Shown one piece after another: positions 45,300 to 56,997 of a DNA stretch of 64,000 nucleotides. The first letter of the stretch is position 1. Each line of letters starts with the position of its first letter. The position numbers were made by a program, and so were the translations under genes. The notes under the pieces were generated by a model. It was not told where the DNA came from, ran no database searches, and worked only from the letters and a program-made list of their open reading frames with translations. Origin of the DNA: Curvularia sp. ZM96 (taxonomy: Eukaryota; Ascomycota; Dothideomycetes; Pleosporales; Pleosporaceae); NCBI GenBank assembly GCA_022457065.1, contig JAJGBQ010000003.1:2046001-2110000 (forward strand), written 5' to 3'.

Positions 45300-48200
45300 T
45301 TACTCATCTACATGAAAAATCCAGACTCTTCCAAAAGGTAACGCTATGCCTATTTGAGCCCTACCTGCAGCTAAATGGGGCGACCGATATTCATATGGGA
45401 CCCATATAATGTTGATTCCATGACGCGTTATCCAGCTACCGTCCCTTTTTATACCAACGCCCTTATACTGCAGTTGGGACTTTGCGATGCCAGTAGTGCT
45501 TACAAACTGAAGATCAGGAATTGCAAGAGTACCCAAGTTCGTATGAAGCAGAGTACCAGTGAGATCAAAGGACAAGGTTGGAGACAGCGTTCCAAAATCT
45601 AAGATATGATGGCACTCCCGACTATTCGTGTTCCAGATCTCGAGAACTTGGTTGATTGTTAATGCCGCTAGCCTGGACAAGTCTGGTGACAATGCCATTG
45701 TGGAAATAAATTCGCTGGGTCCCTCGAACATGCGCAAACAAACCCCACTGTTGACATCCCATATCTTAATAATGTTGTACGAGGTTGATGCTAGCGAGGC
45801 CGAGTCATGGGAGAAGACCAAGAGAGTGGTTTTATTATCGTGGGCTGTAATAAGCTGCAGATACGTTCCATTGCGGATGTCCCAGATCTTGATAAGACTG
45901 TTATCGAACAGGGATACGGCACTTGACCCGAATGCTAGATAAGCAGAGTTGGATGAAAAGGTTACCGGCTGCATATAATTTTCACGCTGACCTTCAAATG
46001 TCTGCAAGCATGTCTTAGTGTTTAAGTCCCATATCGTGATATTTCCGCAATATGAAGCTGATGCTAGCCAAGCTGCGTTGGGCGAGATGGCTACTGATTG
46101 AATAAAATCATTTCCAGTGTCAGGCATGCGTAGGTCTTCGATCTCGAATGTATGTAGGCATCTCCCTGTACTTGCGTCCCATAAGCGGATGGCGTCTCGA
46201 TGGGATAGGGAGACTAGCAAGGCTAGGTCATGCGAGAAGGTTACCGAATCGACAGGAGCACGGTAGCTAGGCTCCTGAAGGGTCCTGCTACTTGCATCCC
46301 ATATCTTGACGGTGCCATCATCTGAACCTGATACTAGCCACCTCGAGTCGGGCGAGAGGGCTAGTGAGGTAACATAGCCGGCATGTCCTTCAAGTGTTTG
46401 CAGGAATGCCCCACTTCTTGTGTCCCATATGCTAATACTGTCATTCATTGCCACTGACGCTATCCAGGCCGAGTCATGTGAAAATGCCACTGTCCTGACA
46501 GCACCGCCAGAGCCCCCAAGCATCTGTAAACATCTTCCTGTGCTCAGGTCCCATATCTTGAGGGCGCTGTTATACGTAGCTGATGCTATCAGGGTCGAGT
46601 CGTGTGAGAATGCTACTGAAGTGATTGGGTTACCATGTTCGAGCGTACGCAGACATAGTCCGCTGTTTGCATCCAAAATTCTCACATCACCATCAGATGC
46701 CCCTGTCGCTATCCGGGTAGAGTCATGTGAGAATTTCACAGACTCGATACAGCTACTGTGACCGTGAAGCGTCTGCAGGCATGTACCACTACTTGTGTCC
46801 CATACCTTGACAGTACTACCATGTCCTACTGACGCTATACGGGCGGAGTCGTGTGAGAATGCTATGGAAATGACGTAGTTGCCATGCCTTCCAAACGTCT
46901 GCAGATATGTGCCGCTGCTCGCATCCCATATCTCTATAGTGCCATCGTACAACCCTAACGCTAGCCTGGAATCATGAGAGAAAGCCAATGAACTAAGCGC
47001 ATTGCCACAGCATTCGAAAGTCTGCAGACATGTACCGCTATTCAAGTCCCATATCTTCACAGTACACTCCGGGTATCCTGCCGCTATCCAGGTCGAGTCC
47101 TGTGAGAAAGCCACTGACCAGACGGGGCCACTCCTACCCATGAGCGTCTGCAGACATGGACTCCAACTATTGCCTATATCAGGCTTGATCGTCATTCTTT
47201 CTAGCGCTTCATGTTGAAATACTACTCTAGTTAAGCTTTCTGTTGGGCTAAACAATAGAGCAGATGCGTATGCTTGTAGAGGATAATTCTCGATCGCGTT
47301 TTTGTGATACAGAATGAATCGTTGAGCATCTTGAACGATTGCAGTCACTGCGCCTTTATCATCCATATTCTATTCATGTTAGCATTTGTATCATGAAGAT
47401 TACAGATTTGTGTAGCTGTGTGAGCTGTACCTGGACTAAATGCCATAGTTTTAACATGGATACCACGCCTTTTGCGATGTGTTTACACAAACTGAGCGCC
47501 TCTAGCCAGTATAGGTACCTTTGCCTCATAAAAGTGTCTACATAATGGGCGTCTTCGACATTGTTGCCGGTGTGATCCGAGGTCTCAAGTCTCGAGTCGC
47601 AAAGATGATCGATCCAGTAGACACAGGGATAGCGCGACAAAGCCAGAGGATCTGGAGAAGGTGTAATGACGTCTTCTACGCAATATCCGGGTGCTTCAAG
47701 GTTATATATGTCTCTGCATAGTACCTTGTGCAACAGCGTAAGAGACTTCACAAAGATGTCTCGATGCAAACTTCGAGGCCTATATGGAAAGACTTCGTTG
47801 TGTGCTTTTGCAGAGAGGAAATCCTTGGCTGACTGATGCACAAAATAGACTGTATCTTCCCGGAGCGTAAGAAACGATCCACAGAGACCAATGATCTCCC
47901 GAACGGACTCCAAGTCCTCGTCAAATTCCGCAATCTGTTCCGCGAGCGGGACCAGCTCAGCGACTGTAACAGGCTGATAGAGGACGCTCGCTACTGCTAA
48001 TACACCTAGACAGATCTCAGCGCTATCGGACTGTCTAATCTGAAGCAGCATCCGCCTATACAGAGAGTCAAGACCAGGGGGAAAGTGCTCTAGTTTCTTG
48101 AGTACATTCCACTTCGGCGTTGCTTTGAGGTCTTGACAGACAAGTGCAACCCAGAGGAAGGTATCATTTGAGTTTGTTGTTAAGTGCTGGAGCACTTTGT

Positions 48201-49668
48201 TTTGGATATCTGGCGTATACCGCTTTTCTTGCCCTAGCTGTCTGACCTTCTGCTGTATGAAGCTCCTTACTGCTGTCGCGACCGACTCGGCGTTTAGCTC
48301 AAGGCTCAGCCTTGTCTTGTACTCTGCACGCTCTAACTGTTCTTCGATAGCAGGCCAGTTGCGACTAGATACGATCCACTTGACGCGAGAGGACACAGAT
48401 GATTGGTTGGCGATGAACCTGAGCAGCTTTGGTTGGTCGGTAATGCATTCATCGAGCGCATCGATAATTAGATACAATGGGCTTAAGCTCGTGTCTTGTA
48501 CAATGTCGGAAAAGATCTCTGTCAAGGCGATCCATGCGTTAGCATCATTGAACAAACTCCCGCCTGCATGATCATGCTTCTTGCGAACGTGAACTGCCAA
48601 CGACGGTTGTTGGACAATGAGCATGTAGAGTAAGCCTCGTAACACAGCTGTGGCACTATTAATACGCGAGTCAGTCGCCTGACAGAAAAAGTATGATACG
48701 AGGACGCATCTCGGTCTCGAGTTTTGCAGTTCGTCGATAATGCCACACAGGAGCATGGTCTTTCCTTTGCCGGGATCACCTTTCACCCATAGAAGCCTAC
48801 TGTGTTGATCCTCATGCCACTGCCTGAATACGGTATTTCCGAGTACCCAACGGTAAGACTCTGTTATTAGTCCGCCTTTGGTATCTTCAATGCGCTTTTT
48901 GTCGTCGCGCGGATCTGTACTGTGCATGTCCTCTAGGCATCTCTCTAGCTTATAGATCTCCCGTTTGAGGCGATCAAAAGCGCCAGACTCGCCCTCACCA
49001 TACACGGGCGCTAATTCAACGCCGAAGATGCCCTGCAAAGAGTATGTTCGATCCTCACTGCGTCTGGTGACTCGGCCTTCTGCCCATCGCCACCGATCAT
49101 CTATGCTGAATTGGGAAAGTGGAGCCCCATTAAGTACCAGAGGCGGAATGCCAGTGATCTTGTTGATTAACGGTGCGAGTGTCACCTTGTCCCCAAGCTT
49201 CCCTCCTTCTCGCGAGAAGAATTCGACCGAAGATGGCGCAAGAAGCTCTTGAAGGGTCCAGCCACGGGTAAACCATCGACTCGACCTGAAGGCAAGATCC
49301 CAATTGGACTCGCCAGAAGTGCCGTCAAAGGACACATCTGGAAGGTAAACATAGCACTTGCCTGCAAAGCGATACCAGCGGAACATGGACCGTATCGACC
49401 ACGAGTGCTCAGCCTTGTCGGATGTATCGATGCAACATGTGTCAATCCAGAAGTACTGGAGCCCGTCGTTTCGTGCCTGTCTTGCGCAGAAGAGTATCTT
49501 CTCGTAGCCTGGCTTGGTCTTTCCATCACCCGTTTGAAGGTCTGCAAAGGTTACTTCTTCCCCATCCGCTCCCCAGGTATGTGAGAGTATCGCGTAAGGA
49601 GGTACATCACCATCTCCAAAGCTATGGATGTCGATTTCTCCGCTTTCGCTGTACTGTAGTAGTCGCAT
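45300..49668 (-). CDS. HET-NACHT-WD40 protein (STAND/NLR-like, HET-E/HET-D class)
   Basis: Two exons, 49668..47431 and 47369..45300, encode 1,435 residues. A 61-nt intron (GTACAG..GCTAACATGAATAG) joins LWHLVQ to NMDDKGAVT. Residues 1 to about 200 are a HET domain (MRLLQYSESG, YAILSHTWG, YFWIDTCCID, RGWTLQELLAP). Then comes the AEGRVTRRSEDRTYSLQGIFGV linker and a NACHT ATPase: Walker A GDPGKGKT at 297-304, Walker B LYLIIDALDEC near 399-408. The second exon holds about 12 WD40 repeats, each ending like VKIWDLNSGTCLQTF. Podospora HET-E and HET-D share this layout and trigger cell death on sensing a non-self partner; such a role here is inference. The start is the first ATG, which opens the HET domain. 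All key residues look intact. Confidence 0.93.
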
Positions 49669-50644
49669 AGGTTCTTGTAGGCGTGTAGGTTGATGAGAAC
49701 AAATCTTGAGGCTGAACTCGGCAGCCTGATTGCACGTCCCTGCTCCCTCGCTCTCCTCTTTCGCTATCAATAGATCTTCCGATTATCGAAATGAGTGTAG
49801 TATGAATGCATGTGTTGAGATATCGTAAACAGAGATGGAGGATTAACGTGTTGCGAGCCGCGGGCGCTGCCTGTGTGTTGTGTTCATGGCTTGAGCTGAA
49901 AGACATGCAGCCGCAGGTGGGGAAAGGCATGCCTCCATGCATGCGCCCCCTCGCAAGGCTGAAGCGCGTTTGCATTGAAACTCCCGTGAATAAAATCCAT
50001 ATCTAATCAATTCAATTTTCTTCGCTCTATTTTACCTTGAAAAGGCTGTAAGAGAAAGTATCGTAAGTAGGTTAGTACAACTTTCCAGCGCGTTCACTCT
50101 GATTGCTGCATCCGTGCCATAACCCACAGTTTCAAGCACGCCTTATCGCATCATTCGTTGCCCTCATCTTGACAACATCTTTGAAGCTTATTGACTTTGT
50201 TTCGCCTATGACTAATAGCTTTGTCGATAGACGACTAAAGTCACGTGCCAGCAACTTATGTGAGGTATGCAAAGACGAAGCATAAGACGGTATATCTGAA
50301 GGAGATGACTTTGGAGTGCCGAGGGTACATCCATTTTGATGAGTTTTCAAGAACTAGGTAAACGTTTATCTGACGAAAAATTCAGAACTTAACCTGCCAC
50401 TTTACGGGTGCAATTAAGGCCTCATTGTCGCCACTTCATCATCAAACCCTTTCATTTTTCAGCAACCTTGTCAAATTGTAGCTAAATGATTCCAGGGGCC
50501 AGTTTGCTTGCTTGTTGTTTCCAAATAACAAACTTCCCCATGGCATCATCTAGCAAGCACTCAACTTACCATAAGTACCTCACATTAGACACATAATTAG
50601 CTATCATCTCAACCATCTGATACATACTATTTTTTTTTTACAAT
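49669..50644. other. Intergenic, about 1 kb
   Basis: The upstream region of the HET-NACHT-WD40 gene and of the next hypothetical gene. Nothing else recognised. Confidence 0.5.
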
Positions 50645-51097
50645 ATGCTTAAAGCATACGTCCTCGTCCGTACCCAACACAGTCTAGACTACACGAAACC
50701 AGAAATCACTTTCGCCTACAACGTGTACAGCCCTTGCAAAAAGCCTTACACACTGAACCCAACCTTGCAATGGGCCGAGTCTGCTCCTTTGGATGACCCA
50801 GCACCACCTAGAAAGAAGCGCATCATCATTGCAGCCGGCATCGCCAAAGCCCCCGGCATTGACATTGAGGTATTGAGAGCAGGCTACGTACGCACTTTCA
50901 TTTACGAAGAGCTCCTCGGCCGAGTCTGTGCCGAGATGCGCGACGCCATGTCGTATGGTCCTTTGGGGCTGCAATGGTACGGAAACGTCCCTGGTTTCCA
51001 CACAGGAGGACATATGAGATGTGCTTCCAGCTCTATACAAAGGGCTGAGCGCCATGTCTGGTGGGATATCATGGAGGTGCCAGTGGATCTTGGCTAG
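50645..51097 (+). CDS. Hypothetical protein, 150 residues
   Basis: An intronless ATG-led frame of 150 residues. Its composition is balanced and looks globular: KRIIIAAGIAKAPGIDIEVL, RTFIYEELLGRVCAEMRD, and an aromatic C-terminal part (GLQWYGNVPGFHTGGHM, HVWWDIMEVPVDLG). No family, signal peptide or membrane segment is recognised. A pyrimidine-rich T run precedes the ATG. It may be a lineage-restricted gene, or part of a longer one. Confidence 0.5.
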   Translation: MLKAYVLVRTQHSLDYTKPEITFAYNVYSPCKKPYTLNPTLQWAESAPLDDPAPPRKKRIIIAAGIAKAPGIDIEVLRAGYVRTFIYEELLGRVCAEMRDAMSYGPLGLQWYGNVPGFHTGGHMRCASSSIQRAERHVWWDIMEVPVDLG

Positions 51098-52419
51098 TTT
51101 CAGAGGAGGGTCTGGCTGAATCAACAAGCATGATGCATACCGGCTTATCCGCGTAGGTAGCAAAGAGCCAAAGGGCACGAGAATATAGACAGATACGTTC
51201 GATAACATGACATTATGCCTGCTCAAGCTTTTGGGGCTACCTTAGAGTGTACGATGTCTTTGGCATTTCGTGACCCATTTCCCCCCTCTATCGATGTTGG
51301 GTTCTGGAAGAAATATGCGTCGGCAACTAACTGCTGAAGAGGGAAAAAAGGAGGAGATGTGTGGGTATTGCACAAACTATTGTTACATGAGAAGCCTGGG
51401 CATTTGTGCAGATCGTCGGGAGGATCCCGGACTTCGTCCGGGAACTACTAGCTGATAGCAACATACCTGCTCTGCTACGACTGGTGAAACTGAAAAATGG
51501 CATTCTAGTAAAATCGCTACTTTTAAAGTAGCTGTAGTTGTCACATTTATCTCTTGACGTGTTGAAAGTGTAGGTTGGCTCGTTTTGATTCTCCGGTTTT
51601 ACTGGTTGTGTGAGAGCGATGATAGGAACCATTGTCGTGTCACAACCTCGGTGACCCACTGTATCTCATCGGGAACAACTGCCGTCTGTTTTGCACCCCG
51701 CCTCTTTGTTCGTCCGCGGCTACGCCATCAGAGACACGAACCAATCAGGACCCAATTGCTCTAACCCAAAACACGAAGGATACCACGGGCAGAAGAAGTG
51801 CGGCTATTCGCCTGAATACAAGCCTTGTCTGTCAACCAAGCATTGCCATAAAGCTTGAGTACGGGTGGCGTCACTGCGAGCGTCATACTCAACCAACACA
51901 CGTAGGGACATCTGATAGCAGTTCAGGCAATTTGCGATAATGGCAAGACGGTTATCTTCAGGTGTGCGACCATCTCCTGTAATTACCCAACACGCCGCCA
52001 TCATCCACTCGCTATCTAAAATCCTACTGGCGCCCTCAACAATCTTCTACGGGGAGCTCAAGCATCCGATGTGCGGCTGCCGAGTCGACAAGCCGTGGGT
52101 CAACTAGCGTAATGGCGAAGACTAGCGATGAAACCGTGACGACGATGGCTCAGGATCCTTGTTTAGAATCCCCGTGGGCTCGCATCCCACCAATAGCTCT
52201 CATATCTGGGGTCTCCACTGGGGTTTTGATGTCCTGAAGTCTCCGCTCAGATTTCTCTACTGGGTTCTCCAGTCGGGGTCTCCGCGTAAGTCATCTCCCG
52301 GGGAACTAGCATAGGGAGTGGAGGATATAGGATGGATCCTCCGCGGTCATGTCTACGTTTGGAGCTTGCGTGTCTCTTCTTCGCCTTCTTCACTTTCGTC
52401 GTCCTCGTACAATTTGTAG
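51098..52419. other. Intergenic with MITE-like copy C
   Basis: 1.3 kb before the MFS gene. It contains MITE copy C, a strong short hairpin at 51425-51443 and a T-arm-like stem at 52174-52190 that I do not accept as a tRNA. Confidence 0.5.
51470..51616. mobile_element. MITE-like element, copy C
   Basis: About 147 bp. The left end reads CTCTGCTACGACTGGTGAAA and the right end, on the minus strand, CTCTCACACAACCAGTAAAA; both match the terminal repeat of copy B. The family core lies on the minus strand at 51519-51545 (TGTGACAACTACAGCTACTT). No coding capacity and no clear target duplication. Confidence 0.6.
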
Positions 52420-54044
52420 ATGACGAGCATGGCGAACCCAATAGATGCAGCGAACGAAAAGGATCTCATAGCCAACGAGCCCAGGCATAACGAGGATCTC
52501 GAACATGCAGCCACCCACGGGACATATCTCGACAAGGAGGAGGCGTCTCACCTCTCCGAAGAGCATCGTCAATATCTCCTTAAGCGCCATGGTACAATCG
52601 ATCTTGACCCTCTTCCTACTATGGGTACTGCCGACCCGTACAACTGGCCCCAGTGGAAGGTTAGCTACCCTCACCTTCCCTTTGCTGACAACTCTTTCTA
52701 ACTCAAAGTTAGAAAATCATGAACGTACTTTTCGTAGCTTTTCACGCCATGATGTGTGCATTCCCAGCATCCGCCATTATTCCAGCGTACGAAGAGATTT
52801 CTGAAGACCTTGGTGTGAGCATTCAAAGAGCATCATACCTTACCTCTCTACAAATCGCTATTCTGGGCGGTGGACCGTTATTCTGGCGCCCCCTCTCAAC
52901 GCGATACGGTCGTCGTCCCATCTTCATCATCTCACTGATCGGAAGCCTGGTATTCAATATTGGCTGCGCAAAGAGTCAAACCTACGCAGCAATGGCAATA
53001 TGCCGCGCTTTTCAGTCCTTCTTCATCTGCCCACCCAACGCCATTGGTAGTGCCGTCGTAGTGGAGACTTTCTTCCGTAAAGAGCGTGCAAAGTTCATGG
53101 GCATGTGGACCGTCATGATTACTCTGGGTATACCGCTGGCACCCCTCATCTTCGGCTTCGTAACCTACAACGTCGGCTACCGCTGGATCTACTGGATCCT
53201 CGCCATGATCAATGGCGCCCAGCTCATCCTCTACTCACTCTTCGGGCCAGAGACGCGATTCATACGGCACGGCGACGCCAAACACGCCCAGTCAGGTTTC
53301 GCAGCCTACAAAGAAATGTACCTCAAATTCCGGCGCATCGACACCACGCCCATGACGCTGTACGAATTCATTTCTCCTCTGCGCTTCTTTAAGTACCCAT
53401 GCATCGTCATACCCGCTTGCGCATACGCCATGATCTTCTTATTCGCCTCAGTGTTAACCACCGTCGAAATCCCTCAACTCTTCGTCGAAAAATTTCACTT
53501 GAACGCCCAGCAAATCGGCCTCCAGTTCATTGGTATCATCGTCGGAACTGTGATTGGCGAGCAGATCGGCGGCCATTCGAGTGACCTCTGGATGCGCTGG
53601 CGAGCGAAGAAAACGGCGCCGCTTCGTCCCGCACCAGAGTTCCGCCTCTGGCTGTCTTACATCGGTATTCTGCTAACCATCTGCGGCATCGTCGTGTTCT
53701 TGGTTCGCATCGAGCAGGCCCCCGAGCTCAGATGGAACGTGACGCCAATTGTAGGTGCGGGCATTGCTGCCGCTGGAAACCAGATTGTCACTACCGTGTT
53801 GATCACGTATGCGGTTGACTGTTACCCCGAGGAAGCTGGTAGCATTGGCGTGTTCATCACTTTTGTGAGGCAGATCTGGGGCTTCTTAGGGCCCTTTTGG
53901 TTTCCGGCTATGTTTAAGCATGTTGGGATCGCGAATAGTGCAGGGGTAGCTGCTGCACTGATTGCTGGTGTTAGTTTGCTGCCGGTGATACTCACACATT
54001 GGAAGGGGCATAACATGAGAGGCATCATGTCAGAGAGCATGTAG
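52420..54044 (+). CDS. MFS transporter (DHA1-like)
   Basis: Two exons, 52420..52659 and 52713..54044, give 523 residues. The 53-nt intron joins DPYNWPQWK to KIMNVLFVAFHAM, the usual fungal MFS entry to TM1. About 12 membrane helices are visible, with a central loop of about 60 residues. Motif A is present as STRYGRRPIF after TM2. GSAVVVETFFRKERAKFMGMWTVM and GIPLAPLIFGFVTYNVGYRW match the conserved TM4-TM5 region. It should export or import a small organic molecule with protons; the substrate is unknown. It converges on a salicylate-hydroxylase-like gene, which may point to an aromatic compound. The N-terminal 75 residues are acidic and cytosolic. Confidence 0.9.
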
Positions 54045-54129
54045 AACCACTAGGCAACGAAAATGCTCACTACGGTTGCTTTGGGTAGTACCCGTGAATA
54101 GCTATCACCGCAGCAAATAATCAACAACC

Positions 54130-54156
54130 GTGACAACTCCAGCTGCCCTTAAGAGT
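54130..54156 (+). repeat. Fragment of the MITE-like family, copy D
   Basis: The stretch CGTGACAACTCCAGCTGCCC matches the core of copies A to C, and similarity extends into the following TTAAGAGTTAG. No terminal repeats could be found, so this looks like a decayed or partial copy. It sits between the stops of the MFS and monooxygenase genes. Confidence 0.4.
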
Positions 54157-54295
54157 TAGAAGTGCCAAAATCATATCTAATAATAAAGAGCTGTGAGAAA
54201 TCTAGCTGCAGCACATAATATGCTTTTACGGTTCAAAGTCGTGCTCAAAATATACATTGATTATTTAGATATCGAGCTGGACATCTCATTCATTG

Positions 54296-55694
54296 TCACA
54301 GTCTCGATTTCAGCCCAAGTCCTTCCCTTTCACAGAGTTCCTCCGCATCGGCAACAACATCGACACCATATACCTGAGCCTGCACATCAGCGTCCGCCCA
54401 TTTGTCCGGCACTTTACCAAGGCCACTCTTTGCTGCCTCGAACAACTTGTCTCTCTCCTCCTTCGCTTTACCAGCGCCCAAGTGCAGCACTCGCCCACTC
54501 TCTGCCGCCAGCTCCACCAGTGCTTCGGCTCTTGGCTTCCTCAGCTTCTCGTATATACGCAGCGCGCGCTCAATCGTCTCTGGTGTAGCGTCTCCAAGTC
54601 GCTGCGGCGATAGGACGACGCCGAGGACAGCACCATCTTCGATAGCCTGCGCAGCGCCTTGTGCCATGTGTGGAAGAGTCGGGTGGCATGCATCACCCAC
54701 CAGTGCGGCTGGGCCATGCACCCACGTTACCAGCGGATCGTGCACTCTGAGCTTCCATTCGACCACCTCACCCTCTGGCACCAAGTCGAGCATTCGTTGA
54801 ATCATGGGACAGAAGTCACCGTACACTTCCATCATGGCCTTCTTACTCCCCTTTGTCGTATACTGTGCATCTGGCGCACCAGCAAAGTTGGTGTCCGGCT
54901 GTGCGGTGGAGATGTTGTAAATCTGCTTGTTGTGGATGGGGTATGCGATGATGTGCCTCTTCTCGCCAATCCAGCGTGTTACACAATCTGAATCGATCAG
55001 CTTCAGTAGCTCGGGGTCGTGCTCCATTTGCGAGCGGTTGAGCATAATACGGTAGGCGGCTTGACCTGAGTCGCGTGCTGCGCCTGTGTGTCCCAGTTCC
55101 TTGAGCATGGCGACACGAGTGGAGCTCTTGACACCATCAGCACCAAGGAGAACATCGCATTCGACTTGGTATGGTTCTGCGTTGCCCTGGGAGGGAGTGA
55201 TGGTAAACTTGGGCTTGGGTCCGAAGCGTACATCAGATACGGTGCACCCCAGCTTGAACTGGATACCGCTCTCCCGCTTGCAGCCCTCATACAAGCCGTT
55301 CGCAAGGCTGGCTCGGTGACCAACCATGTGTGGGTATCCGTACTTTTCCTTGACGTAGGCCAAATCTACATGCGATAGCTCCTTATCTGTTGCGCCGTCC
55401 CTGATTGATGTGGTTGAGCACCGGACAGCCTCGTTACAGATTCCATCCCAGCAACCTAGCCTGTCGAGGATGCGAGCCATGTTGGGTGCCAGCTGAATCC
55501 CTGCGCCTACGAATCCCATGCCTGGGGCGTTTTCGTATATAGTGATGTTTTGGTGGCCGGCTTTTGCAAGGGCAAGTGCTGCGGCGAGGCCGCCCATGCC
55601 TAAGAGGCTGTTAGAAGATGCGGTGAGAAGCGTACATAGGGCCTAACAGAAGCGTACCTGCGCCAATGATGGCTATCCTTACGTTCTCTGCCAT
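54296..55694 (-). CDS. FAD-dependent aromatic monooxygenase (salicylate hydroxylase-like)
   Basis: Two exons, 55694..55658 and 55599..54296, encode 446 residues. The 58-nt intron rebuilds the FAD motif IIGAGMGGLAAALALAKAG. Class A flavoprotein hydroxylase motifs follow: CDVLLGADGVKSSTR (DG motif) and ALVGDACHPTLPHMAQGAAQAIEDGA (GD motif with the family's CHP-like segment). Length and motifs match fungal salicylate 1-hydroxylase and 3-hydroxybenzoate 6-hydroxylase homologues; which phenol it uses cannot be told. It should be a soluble NAD(P)H-dependent enzyme. Its stop lies 250 bp from that of the MFS gene, facing it. Confidence 0.92.
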
Positions 55695-56997
55695 ATCTTG
55701 TATTAGTCCGACCTTCGACCAGACAAGGAGTTGGTTGGTATCGACGTTTTAGCCAAAGAAAAGTCCTCAAAGTGGCAGCAAAGTTGCAAATTGCTGACGA
55801 TATTATAATGACTGGTCGAGACCCAATTCACCAAGAGATAATTGCACAATAGAGTCGGCTCTACGCGGTCTTATCGTGTCCTGCCTGGCTGAAGTTGCAC
55901 CCCACAACACCCCACAGTTTCTGTCAGCGCGTAATATCCGGAACTCTGGAAGATGTCTTAACCGGAGCTGTTACTTTCTGTCAAACTTGATTAGGCAAAG
56001 CGTGAGAGATAATACTGGATAGATGATAAATATATACCAGGGATAGCGCTGACTTCACGTGCACCTACCAGTATTTGGGGATTGCTGTAGTAGCCAGATA
56101 CCCCACTGTGGGCGGGGCCACTCAGAGTGATTCTCTCGTCTCTTGCCCCACCGCCGACTCCGATGTTGATGACCACATTCCGGCGTTTGCGGAGAGACAC
56201 AGAGATCTGTCTGCGCATCATGGACGGCGAGCTGAATCCCGGACAATCCCTTGCAGATGCTAGCTGCCTCCCCGGACATTCGCAATATGCGGGGAGCGGT
56301 TTACACCAGATCACGTCGTGTTCCCAGAACCATATGCCACTTTCCTGGCCCAATCTGTTTGTAGCGTCTGTCAAACAGAAGGATCATGTGTGTACAAGAA
56401 GCAAAAAGACAAGATCCCTCTGTGGCTAGAGGTAGGCAACAGACGCGAGCCACTCTGGTTTGGCTTTCAATATGCTTGGCAGCAGCGACACTGCTCCTCA
56501 GCTGACAGGCTGCAAGCCCACCCGCATCTCTGCAGCCCTTCATGAGGTATCCTGAAGATGCGTGCATGTACTGTACAACAACAGACTCTAACAACCGACA
56601 CCAGTCCCCACCGCGGCTACGCAATGAGGGGCCAAATGCCCCGCGCTAAAATTAAAAGCCCAGTGTGGGGTGATTTCTCGTGTCAGCCCCGAAGATACTG
56701 TCAACTCACCAACTGCTTCATGAGGAGTTTGGAACCTGTTCGCTCTGTTCGTACCTGAATTCGCTTTGCGAACAGACTCGTGCGAAGCGCGACTCATCAG
56801 ATCACTAGGAAGAGCCTTCATCCGGCCGTTGTGGGTACTCCAGTAGTCAACTTCCGATAGTCAACACATCAATTACGTGGGCTTCGGGGCAAGATCTAGC
56901 ACCGTAGTACAACAGTTGCGCTGTAGTGCTGAGAAGTGTTGCGGAAGCAACAGTACATCAGATCGCCTGTGAACAGCAAGCTCAGTGCTGGGCAAAC
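55695..56997. other. Intergenic, about 1.3 kb
   Basis: A divergent region between the monooxygenase and the DUF3500 gene. No supported gene. Confidence 0.5.

Noticed and set aside
47370..47430. Stop codon between the NACHT and WD40 parts, suggesting two genes or a pseudogene
   Set aside because: The interval has a GTACAG donor, GCTAAC branch and TAG acceptor, and removal joins the halves in frame, so it is an intron.
52174..52190. T-arm-like stem GTGGG-CTCGCAT-CCCAC
   Set aside because: No acceptor stem, D-arm or anticodon arm could be fitted upstream, so it is not a tRNA.
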